A program made the translations under genes and the position numbers. Shown here piece after piece: positions 26,485 to 33,797 of a stretch of DNA of 64,000 nucleotides (its first letter is position 1; every line of letters begins with the position of its first letter). Origin of the DNA: Streptomyces sp. WZ-12. GTDB taxonomy: Bacteria > Actinomycetota > Actinomycetes > Streptomycetales > Streptomycetaceae. Below the pieces are notes generated by a model. The model was not told where the DNA came from and did not search any database. It saw nothing but the letters and a program-made list of their open reading frames with translations. The stretch lies in NCBI RefSeq assembly GCF_028898845.1, contig NZ_CP118574.1, positions 4,747,001 through 4,811,000 on the forward strand, in the 5' to 3' direction.

Positions 26485-26500
26485 CTTCTAGTTGACTGGT
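26485..26500. promoter_or_regulatory. TTGACT element upstream of XRE copy 2
   Basis: TAGTTGACTGGTTGG with the hexamer at 26492-26497, in an AT-rich stretch about 90 bases upstream of the gene. It shares AGTTGACTGG with 18351-18360. It could be a -35 element or an operator. Confidence 0.45.
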
Positions 26501-26588
26501 TGGTAAAGTGCCTAGCACTCATTGTGACTCGGCGATTTGGACAACTGGCCGGAGTCCTCAAAACGTTCGAATCCGGAGGGTTAATCGA

Positions 26589-27839
26589 ATGCCTGAGCCG
26601 GCGGACACCGGGCGGCGAATCAAAGAGCTACGAGTCAGCGCGGGAATGACCCAGCACGAACTCGCCGGGTCCGAAATGTCCGCCAGCTACATCTCCCTCG
26701 TCGAACGCGGTAAGCGCATTCCCAGCGGACGCGCTCTGAAGATCCTGGCGGAACGGCTCGGGGTCGGCGTGACGGAAATATCCGGCGCGGCCGAGTCCAC
26801 GGAATCCGCCGGCCGGATCCGCCGGCTCGACCTGGTCGGACGATTGGTCGCGGCCCGTCGGCAATGGGAAGGCGGCGACGCGGAAGGGGCGTTGGAGGAA
26901 TTCCGCGCGCTGGCCGGTGCCGAACCGGGCGCCCGCCCGGACGACGTATCCACCGAGGCCCAACTCGCCATGGCCGAAATACTCGGCTCGCTGGGCCGCG
27001 CCGACGAGGGCGCGGATGTCCTGCTGCGGATGCTGGACGGGCTCGCCCCGGCCGCGTTCGCCGAGGCCCGGCTGCGCGCCCTGATCGCCCTGGCCGACCT
27101 GCTGGAGTCCGCCGGGCGGGTCCAGGACGGGCTGCGCCACGCGCTCACCGGTTCCCTGGAGGCGGCCGCCGCCCGGGCGCCCGGCAGCGCCTTCCACGCG
27201 CTGCTCGTGCTCGACGTGCTGACCCGCTGCGCCTACTGGAGCGGCTGCGCGCACTGGGCCCCGGAGGCCGGCGACCACAAGCGCTCGCCGGACGGGGTGC
27301 TGCCCGGGCCGCGCGCCCGGATCGCGCTGCACCGGGCGCTGGACCTGTGGGACCGCGGGGAGATCGACCGGGCCGCCGAGCTGCTGGCCGAGACCGCCCG
27401 CCGGGTGACCCCCGCGGCCGGCTTCCGGCTCTGGGAGGCCGTCAACGGGCGCTATGCGCTGCTGCTGCTCGGCCGCGGCGAACGGACCGCGGCGCGGAGC
27501 ATCGTGGAGCGCGGGCTGGTCGTCGCCTCGGTGACGCAGGACCCGGACTTCCCGCTCTGGCTGACCACCGCCGAGGCGGTCTGCGCCGAGGCGGCCGGCG
27601 ACCGCGACCGGGTCCGCGCGTTGGGCGTGGAACTGGCCGGGCTGCCCGATACCGGGCGCTGCCATGAGAAAGCCGCCGCGCTTTCGGAGATCGCGGCGGC
27701 CTGTGCGCGGCTGGGGGACCGGGAAAGGGCGGCCGGGCACTTCCGGTATTCCGCGGAACTGTTCCGGCGGGCCCAGGCGTACCGGCACGCGGACCGGGCC
27801 CGGGAACGGCTGGCGGACCTCCTCGAAAAGCACAACTGA
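26589..27839 (+). CDS. XRE-family regulator with TPR-like C-terminal domain (copy 2)
   Basis: 416-residue paralogue of the regulator at 19806-21083. The helix-turn-helix is GRRIKELRVSAGMTQHELAG and SASYISLVERGKRIPSGRAL (residues 7-55), then TPR-like helical repeats to the end. ATG 26589 follows GGAGGG; an in-frame ATG at 26508 lacks a site. The promoter region contains AGTTGACTGG, as in the reductase/ACP operator. It probably controls the fatty-acyl and lanthipeptide genes, possibly by binding a small peptide or acyl ligand through its repeats. Confidence 0.85.
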   Translation: MPEPADTGRRIKELRVSAGMTQHELAGSEMSASYISLVERGKRIPSGRALKILAERLGVGVTEISGAAESTESAGRIRRLDLVGRLVAARRQWEGGDAEGALEEFRALAGAEPGARPDDVSTEAQLAMAEILGSLGRADEGADVLLRMLDGLAPAAFAEARLRALIALADLLESAGRVQDGLRHALTGSLEAAAARAPGSAFHALLVLDVLTRCAYWSGCAHWAPEAGDHKRSPDGVLPGPRARIALHRALDLWDRGEIDRAAELLAETARRVTPAAGFRLWEAVNGRYALLLLGRGERTAARSIVERGLVVASVTQDPDFPLWLTTAEAVCAEAAGDRDRVRALGVELAGLPDTGRCHEKAAALSEIAAACARLGDRERAAGHFRYSAELFRRAQAYRHADRARERLADLLEKHN

Positions 27840-27929
27840 CGTCCGCCGGGCGCACCGGGCCCTCGGTGGCGGCCACGGCCAAAAGCGCGGTCGACGCCGC
27901 GCTGCCGTCATTGCGCCGCCAATGCGTCG

Positions 27930-28109
27930 CTATTTATTCGCTTTCTTCCCCAATCCCAGGAGGGCGAACAACGCCTCCGCGCCGCCGACGATCGCCAGGA
28001 CCAGTCCGGCCTTGTGGAGCGAGACGTATGGCGTCTCCACTTCCTTGGTCGTGAGCCACAGGATGACGCCGACGATCGCCAGGAAAATGCCGACGGCAAT
28101 GCCCTTCAT
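27930..28109 (-). CDS. Small two-helix membrane protein
   Basis: 59-residue protein with two TM helices (GIAVGIFLAIVGVILWLT and AGLVLAIVGGAEALFALLGLG), resembling small actinobacterial DUF-type membrane proteins. ATG 28109 with GAGGGAACT upstream; the longer frame (to 28334) has no homology. The gene is AT-richer at its 3' end than its neighbours. Role unknown. Confidence 0.6.
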   Translation of the reverse strand: MKGIAVGIFLAIVGVILWLTTKEVETPYVSLHKAGLVLAIVGGAEALFALLGLGKKANK

Positions 28110-28320
28110 GAGTTCCCTCGTCCCTTGTTGCCGTTGTCGAGCAGGTTGACCGCTCCAGCGTCCCGTCCGGATCCGGGGGCGCGGATCATCCGCAGGTAGG
28201 CACTTTGCCCGGCGTCCCCTGTCACTTTCTATGTACGCCGGGCCCTCCCCGGGGGCCGGCGTACGGGTGCGTACCCGGGGCGCGCCGGGGTCGCGGTCGG
28301 CACCACCGCACCGTCTCGAC

Positions 28321-28525
28321 GCCCTGTCAGTCAAGTTTCATGACTCTTGTAGTCACGTTCGGGGCGGCGTTTCCGCTGGTAGCAGCCCTTCTTTGCAGGT
28401 CCGACCGGCCCTTCCTTGGGTGATGACTCCGCCGAGACTGTTGACAGCTCAGTGACTCCACTGTCATCTTTCTAGTCATGCGGACGCCCCGAGCGTGACA
28501 AGGGGCAGAAAAGTAGGAGGGCTTC
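28321..28525. promoter_or_regulatory. Promoter/operator region of the ketosynthase-LanKC operon
   Basis: Contains CAGTCAAGTTT (28328-28338), identical to the 11 bases at 18331-18341 of the reductase/ACP operator, then ATGACTCTTGTAGTCA and TTGACA (28441-28446). AGGAGG precedes the ketosynthase ATG. Confidence 0.5.
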
Positions 28526-29794
28526 ATGGAGTTACGGGCGGCAGAACGGCGGCGCGTCGTCGTCACCGGCTGCGGCGTGGTCTCCCCGCTGGGGAACACC
28601 ACCGCGGACTTCTGGGCCGCCCTCCTGGCCGGCCGCAGCGGCGTCAGCGCCGTCACCCGCTTCGACGCCGGCCAACTGCCGGTCCGGATCGGCGGCGACG
28701 TCACCGACTTCGACCCGGTCGCCACCGGCGTCCTCACCCCCCAACAGGCCCGGCGCACCGACCGCTTCACCCAGTACGCCGCGGTCGCCGCCGCCCAGGC
28801 CCTGGCCGCCGCCGGACTGCACCCGCCGGCCGGCGTCGACCCGCACCGCTTCGCCGCGGTGATCGGCTCCGGCTACGGCGCCGCCCCCGCGATCCAGCAG
28901 CAGTACGACATCCTCAAGGAGCAGGGCCCGCGCCGGGTTTCGCCGTACCACTCGGTGCTCACCGCGATCGACCACCCGACCAGCCTGCTCTCCATCGAGC
29001 ACGGCATCGCCGGCCCCAGCCACGCGGTCTCCGCGGCCTGCGCGACCGGCGCGGTGGCGATCGGCGAGGCGGTCGAACTGATCCGGCACGGCCGCGCCGA
29101 CCTGGCGCTGGCCGGCGGCACCGACGACTCGCTCACCGCCGTCGACCTGGCCGGCACCGCCAACGCCAAGGCCCTCTCCCGCCGCAACGACGACCCCGAG
29201 GGCGCCAGCCGCCCCTTCGACCGGGACCGGGACGGCTTCGTCATGGCGGTCGGCGCGACCGTGCTGACCCTGGAGGAGGCCGGGCACGCACAGCGGCGGG
29301 GCGCGCCGATCCTCGCCGAGGTGGCCGGCTACGCCGCGACCACCGACGCCCACCACGCCACCGCCCCCGACCCCACCGGCGCCGGCGCCGTCCGCGCCAT
29401 GCGGGCCGCGCTCGCCGACGCCGGGCGGGCCCCCGAGGACGTCGGGCAGATCAGCGCCCACGGCACCGGCACCGTCCTCAACGACCGCATCGAGGCGGCC
29501 GCGTTGCGCGAGGTGCTCGGCCCCGACGTCCTGCGCCGCACCCCGGTCACCGCGGTCAAGAGCATGACCGGGCACATGCTCGGCGCGTCCGGCGCGGCCG
29601 AGGCCGCCGCCGCGGTGCTCTCGCTACGGGACCGCGTGGTCCCGCCGATCCGCAACTGCGACCACCCCGACGAGCCCGACCTCGACCTGGTCACCAAGGG
29701 CCCCCGCGACTGGGACGGCGACGTGGTCCTGAGCAACTCGTTCGGCTTCGGCGGCCACAACGCCGTACTCGTACTCACCCGCTACACCGGCTGA
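28526..29794 (+). CDS. FabF-like beta-ketoacyl-ACP synthase
   Basis: 422-residue condensing enzyme. The Cys-His-His triad is intact: C172 in SAACATGAV, H312 in SAHGTGTVLND and H350 in KSMTGHMLGASGAAEAA; the C-terminal SNSFGFGGHNAVL is standard. It should elongate acyl chains on the ACP encoded at 18448, with the MaoC-like dehydratase and FabI-like reductase completing the cycle; a ketoreductase is not in the window and could come from primary metabolism. ATG 28526 has AGGAGG. It is first in an operon with the GNAT, LanKC and precursor genes. Confidence 0.93.
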   Translation: MELRAAERRRVVVTGCGVVSPLGNTTADFWAALLAGRSGVSAVTRFDAGQLPVRIGGDVTDFDPVATGVLTPQQARRTDRFTQYAAVAAAQALAAAGLHPPAGVDPHRFAAVIGSGYGAAPAIQQQYDILKEQGPRRVSPYHSVLTAIDHPTSLLSIEHGIAGPSHAVSAACATGAVAIGEAVELIRHGRADLALAGGTDDSLTAVDLAGTANAKALSRRNDDPEGASRPFDRDRDGFVMAVGATVLTLEEAGHAQRRGAPILAEVAGYAATTDAHHATAPDPTGAGAVRAMRAALADAGRAPEDVGQISAHGTGTVLNDRIEAAALREVLGPDVLRRTPVTAVKSMTGHMLGASGAAEAAAAVLSLRDRVVPPIRNCDHPDEPDLDLVTKGPRDWDGDVVLSNSFGFGGHNAVLVLTRYTG

Positions 29795-29810
29795 AGGAGA
29801 GCGACGCACC

Positions 29811-30515
29811 ATGCGGGGACGACTGGTCACCCTGGAATGGCCCGGTGACGACGACTGGGCGGCGATCGCCGACTGGCTGCGGCCCGGCTCGCCGGCGGCC
29901 GTGCTCAGCGGCGACTGGGAGCTGCTCGGCGCCGCCGACGTGGAGGCCGCCAACCGCTCCGGGCGGGTCAGCCACATGGTGATCCGCACCCACAACGGGG
30001 ACCGCATCGGCACCGTCAGCTACCAGCGCACCGGCCGGATCGGCGGCTACTCCGTGGGCGGCGCGATCGGCACCCCCGAACTCTGGCGCCGCGGCTACGG
30101 CGCGGAGGCCGTCGTCCTCCTCGTCGACTACCTCTTCCACCAACTCAACGCGCACCGCGTCCAGGTCACCACCGCCGCCTACAACAAGGGCATCATCCGG
30201 CTGATGACCAAGACCCAGTTCGTGGTCGAGGGCATCCTGCGGGACCACTGCTACCTCGACGGCGAGTACCACGACGCGATCGTGTGGGGCATCCTCCGCG
30301 ACGAGCACTACGCCTCGCTCAAGCCCAGCGAGACCAACCGCGTCCTCGCCGTCGGGCTGGCGGACTTCGTGCCCGAGGACGACAAGGCCCAGGCCCGCGA
30401 GATCCTCGCCGGGCACCTGGCGGAGACCGGCCGCAGCGCCGTCGCCGCCTTCCTCCAGGAGGCCGGCCCGCGCCCGCTGCGCGACGCCGCCGAGGACGGG
30501 CGGGGTGCGGCATGA
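29811..30515 (+). CDS. GNAT-family acyltransferase (candidate peptide N-acyltransferase)
   Basis: 234-residue RimJ/RimL-type GNAT protein. The acyl-donor pantetheine-binding segment is ELWRRGYGAEAVVLLVDYLF, followed by HRVQVTTAAYNKGIIRLMTK and VEGILRDHCYLDGEYHD. The position between ketosynthase and LanKC, with the ATGA overlap into LanKC, suggests that it transfers the acyl chain to the processed peptide, as GNAT maturases do in goadvionin-type lipolanthines. That substrate assignment is inference. The C-terminal 55 residues extend beyond the usual domain. Confidence 0.82.
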   Translation: MRGRLVTLEWPGDDDWAAIADWLRPGSPAAVLSGDWELLGAADVEAANRSGRVSHMVIRTHNGDRIGTVSYQRTGRIGGYSVGGAIGTPELWRRGYGAEAVVLLVDYLFHQLNAHRVQVTTAAYNKGIIRLMTKTQFVVEGILRDHCYLDGEYHDAIVWGILRDEHYASLKPSETNRVLAVGLADFVPEDDKAQAREILAGHLAETGRSAVAAFLQEAGPRPLRDAAEDGRGAA

Positions 30516-33229
30516 GAGACGGCGCCGAAAGCTTCGCCCTGGCCGACCGGGTCTTCTTCGACTGGCCCGGCAACTGGGACCTGGCGGCCACCCGCTTCCC
30601 CGCCCCGCCGCTCCCCGACGGCTGGACCCGCGACGACAACGAGACCTGGACGATCTGCCGCCCGCCCGCCGGGGACGGCCCCCAACTCCCCGACCAGGGC
30701 TGGAAGATCCACGTCTCCGCGGTCCCCGAGGACGCCGAGCGCACCCTCGTCGACGTCGCCGCCTACTGCACGGGGCACGGCCTGCACTTCAAGTACCTCA
30801 AGAGCGCCAACGTCGTGCGCGCGCTGAGCCGCAAGTACGCCCAGCGCTCCTCCGCGGGCAAGCTGCTGACCGTCTACCCCGTGGACGAGGCCGAGTTCGC
30901 CCGCACCCTCGACGGGCTGGACGCCGTCGTCGGCGGCCGCCCCGGCCCGTACGTCCTCACCGACCTGCGCTTTCGCGAGGGCCCGCTGTACGTCCGCTAC
31001 GGCGGCTTCCGCACCCACTACACCGAGGACGACCACGGCGACCTCGTCCCCGCGATCCGCCGGCCCGACGGCACCTGGGAACCGGACCGCCGCGCCCCCG
31101 TCTTCCGCACCCCCGAGTGGGTCGCCCTCCCGGACGTCCTCAAGGACTCCCTGGCCGCCCGTCAGGCCGTGGACGACTTCCCCTACCGGATCACCGGGGC
31201 GCTGCACTTCTCGCACGGCGGCGGCGTCTACCGCGCCGAGCCGACCGGTCCCGACGCGCTCGGCGCCGGCCAGCGCACCGTCGTCCTCAAGGAGGGCCGG
31301 CCGCACTCCGGCACCGACGGCGTCGGACGGGACGCGGTCGCCCGGCTCGCCCACGAGCACGAGATCCTCAGCCGGCTCGACGGACTCCCGGGCATCCCCC
31401 GCACCTTCGGCACCTTTCAGGTCCGCGACCACCTGTTCCTGGTCCTGGAGGAGATCGAGGGCAAGGACCTCCAGTCCTGGCTCGCCGGCGGCTACCCGCT
31501 GACCGTGCCGGAACCGGACGAGGCGGCGGTGCTCGCCCACCGGGACCGCGCGCTGGCCCTGTTCGGCCGGATCGAGGAGCTGATCGCCTCGGTGCACGCC
31601 CGCGGCGTCCGGATCGGCGACCTGCACCCCGGCAACTTCGTCATCCAGGACGGCGACATCCCCGTCCTGCTGGACTTCGAGGTCGCCGACGCGATCGACC
31701 TGGCCACCCCCAGCAGCCTCGGCGCCCCCGGCTTCCACCGGGCCGACGCCACCGGCGCGGACGGCGACCACTACGCGCTCGCGGCCATCGCCCTCTGGCT
31801 GTTCCTGCCGCTCGCCGCGCTCTGCGGCCTGGCCCCCGACAAGGCGCCGGCGCTGCTGCAGACCGCGGCCCGCCGGTTCCACCTCCCCGAGGAACTGGTC
31901 GCCCGGCTGGCCGTCCAACTCGCCCCGGCCGCACCGGCCGTACGGGCCGACGGCACCCGGCCGCGCACCCTGGCCAGCGCCCCCGGCCCGTTCCCGCCCC
32001 CGGACCTGCTCGCCTCGCTCGACCGCGGGCTGCGCGCCAGCGCCACCCCGGACCGCGAGGACCGGCTGTTCCCCGGCGACTTCGCGCAGTTCGCCGAGGG
32101 CGGCGCGGGGTTCGCGCACGGCGCGGCCGGCGTCCTGTGGGCCCGGCACACCGCGCTCGGCGCCCGCGACGAGGCGCACACCGCCTGGCTGCGGGCCGCC
32201 GCCCGCCGGGTGCCGGCCGAACGCACCGGCTTCTACGACGGACTCCACGGCATCGCCTACGTCCTCGCGGAACTCGGCGACACGGAAGGGGCGTTGGAGT
32301 CCCTGGACCGGGCCCGCGGCAAGCTGGCCGACCGCCGCTGCCCCAGCCTCTACCGCGGCCTGGCCGGCGCCGGCCTCAGCCTGCTGCACTTCGCCGACGC
32401 CTGGGACGACCCCGCCCCGCGCGAGCGCGCGCTGCACCTGGCCGACCGGCTCGCCGACACCCTGGCCGCCGCCCGCCGGGAACCGGTCGAGCACCGCCGC
32501 CGCACCGGCTCCGCGCACGCCGCCGGCCTGATGTACGGCTGGTCGGGACCGGCGCTGTTCCTGCTCCGCGCCCACCAAGCCACCGGCGATCCGGGCCTGT
32601 TGGACGAGGCGGTGCGGGCCGTCCACCGCGACCTGGACCGCTGTTCCTCCGGTCCGGGGGACACCCTCCAAGTGGACGAGGGGTTCCGGCTGTTGCCCTA
32701 CCTGGACAACGGCAGCGCGGGCATCGCCCTGGTCGCCGCCGAACTCCTGCGGTACCGCCAGGACGCCCGGATCCGCGAGGCGCTGCCGGCCCTGCTGCGG
32801 GCCTGCTCCTCCGACTTCGTCATCGAGTCGGGCCTGTGGGGTGGCCGCGCCGGACTGATCGGCACCCTGGCCACCCTGCGCGCGCTGGTCCCGCAGCCCG
32901 CGGAGAGTGCCGAGCGGCAGCTCGCCCGCCATCTGACCAACCTTCAGCACCACGCCATGACGCTGGACGGCGCGACGGTCTTCCCCTGCGACGGCCGGGC
33001 CCGGATCTCCATGGACGTGGCCACCGGTGGAGCCGGCGTACTGCTGGCCGTCGCCACCGCCGAACGGGGCACCCCGCTGCTGCCGTTCCTCACCGACTCG
33101 CGGTCCGCCGCGGCCGTCAACCCGGCCGTCCCGGAGCGCGCCAGCGGCGCCCAAGGCGCCGCGACCCCCACCGTCCCCTCCGGGACGGCGGGCCCCATGG
33201 AAGACGCGGAAGGGAGGTGTTCTCGATGA
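30512..33229 (+). CDS. Class III lanthipeptide synthetase LanKC
   Basis: 905-residue trifunctional enzyme that dehydrates Ser and cyclises Cys. The N-terminal lyase domain (about 1-210) has GWKIHVSAVPEDAERTL and YAQRSSAGKLLTVYP; the kinase domain (about 215-480) has VVLKEGRP, the catalytic GDLHPGNF (about residue 370) and metal-binding LLDFEVAD; the cyclase-like domain (about 530-880) lacks the three zinc ligands, the class III hallmark. ATG 30512 overlaps the GNAT stop (ATGA) and its own stop overlaps the first precursor ATG, so translation is coupled throughout. Confidence 0.95.
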   Translation: MRDGAESFALADRVFFDWPGNWDLAATRFPAPPLPDGWTRDDNETWTICRPPAGDGPQLPDQGWKIHVSAVPEDAERTLVDVAAYCTGHGLHFKYLKSANVVRALSRKYAQRSSAGKLLTVYPVDEAEFARTLDGLDAVVGGRPGPYVLTDLRFREGPLYVRYGGFRTHYTEDDHGDLVPAIRRPDGTWEPDRRAPVFRTPEWVALPDVLKDSLAARQAVDDFPYRITGALHFSHGGGVYRAEPTGPDALGAGQRTVVLKEGRPHSGTDGVGRDAVARLAHEHEILSRLDGLPGIPRTFGTFQVRDHLFLVLEEIEGKDLQSWLAGGYPLTVPEPDEAAVLAHRDRALALFGRIEELIASVHARGVRIGDLHPGNFVIQDGDIPVLLDFEVADAIDLATPSSLGAPGFHRADATGADGDHYALAAIALWLFLPLAALCGLAPDKAPALLQTAARRFHLPEELVARLAVQLAPAAPAVRADGTRPRTLASAPGPFPPPDLLASLDRGLRASATPDREDRLFPGDFAQFAEGGAGFAHGAAGVLWARHTALGARDEAHTAWLRAAARRVPAERTGFYDGLHGIAYVLAELGDTEGALESLDRARGKLADRRCPSLYRGLAGAGLSLLHFADAWDDPAPRERALHLADRLADTLAAARREPVEHRRRTGSAHAAGLMYGWSGPALFLLRAHQATGDPGLLDEAVRAVHRDLDRCSSGPGDTLQVDEGFRLLPYLDNGSAGIALVAAELLRYRQDARIREALPALLRACSSDFVIESGLWGGRAGLIGTLATLRALVPQPAESAERQLARHLTNLQHHAMTLDGATVFPCDGRARISMDVATGGAGVLLAVATAERGTPLLPFLTDSRSAAAVNPAVPERASGAQGAATPTVPSGTAGPMEDAEGRCSR

Positions 33230-33312
33230 CCATCATGGACCTTCAGGGCCTGGAGGTGCCGGGCGAGCGTGAGGCTCAGGCGCTCGGCTCCACCGTCAGC
33301 ACCGGCTGCTGA
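33226..33312 (+). CDS. Class III lanthipeptide precursor, copy 1
   Basis: 28-residue precursor. The leader has MTIMDLQGLEVPGEREAQAL with the I-x-x-L-Q type recognition motif of class III leaders (IMDLQ); the C-terminus is GSTVSTGC, an S-x2-S-x2-C labionin/avionin motif ending in the terminal Cys. GGGAGGTG lies seven bases upstream and the ATG overlaps the LanKC stop. Copies 2 and 3 are identical at every base. Confidence 0.95.
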   Translation: MTIMDLQGLEVPGEREAQALGSTVSTGC

Positions 33313-33436
33313 ATGACGACGGCGGACCGCGTCCCGTCATGACACGGCCTGCCGGACCGGGTGTCCCGCAACGGCACCCGACGCATCAGCGCTGCTGTCC
33401 ACCGCTCCTGCTCACCCCCGGAGGGAGGTGTTTTCG

Positions 33437-33523
33437 ATGACCATCATGGACCTTCAGGGCCTGGAGGTGCCGGGCGAGCGTGAGGCTCAGGCGCTCGGCT
33501 CCACCGTCAGCACCGGCTGCTGA
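33437..33523 (+). CDS. Class III lanthipeptide precursor, copy 2
   Basis: Identical 87-base gene (28 residues, core GSTVSTGC). Its own GGGAGGTG ribosome site is preserved. It is separated from copy 1 by 124 bases of unrelated sequence. Confidence 0.94.
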   Translation: MTIMDLQGLEVPGEREAQALGSTVSTGC

Positions 33524-33602
33524 CGCACCGCCCGGTGTCCGGGAACACCGGAACTGTCAACAGTACACAGAACCAAGGGACTTCGGAAGGGAGGTGTTTT
33601 CG

Positions 33603-33689
33603 ATGACCATCATGGACCTTCAGGGCCTGGAGGTGCCGGGCGAGCGTGAGGCTCAGGCGCTCGGCTCCACCGTCAGCACCGGCTGCTGA
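33603..33689 (+). CDS. Class III lanthipeptide precursor, copy 3
   Basis: Third identical copy, 79 bases after copy 2, with the same ribosome-site segment GGAAGGGAGGTGTTTTCG. It is followed by a strong terminator. Confidence 0.94.
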   Translation: MTIMDLQGLEVPGEREAQALGSTVSTGC

Positions 33690-33695
33690 CATCGC

Positions 33696-33731
33696 GCCCG
33701 GTGACCCGCCCTGCGGTGCGGGTCACCGGGC
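33696..33731 (+). terminator. Hairpin terminator after the precursor genes
   Basis: 14-bp perfect stem (GCCCGGTGACCCGC / GCGGGTCACCGGGC) with an eight-base loop directly after precursor copy 3. It may raise precursor mRNA levels or attenuate the downstream FAD-enzyme gene. Confidence 0.85.
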
Positions 33732-33797
33732 CCTCGCGTCGGGCACCAACGGACCGACGGCGGACGGTCCACGGCAGACGGCACGGGGAGGACGACG

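Larger units (their letters stand above)
33211..33689 (+). repeat. Three direct repeats of the precursor gene with its ribosome site
   Basis: The repeat unit is about 102 bases: AGGGAGGTGTT(T/C)TCG followed by the 87-base gene. The units begin near 33211, 33422 and 33588. The spacers between them are unrelated in sequence, so this is not a simple tandem slippage array. The only difference inside the unit is one T/C in the ribosome-site spacer of copy 1. Confidence 0.95.

Noticed and set aside
26508-26588. Upstream ATG extension of XRE copy 2
   Set aside because: No ribosome site, while GGAGGG precedes the ATG at 26589 and the helix-turn-helix begins directly after it.
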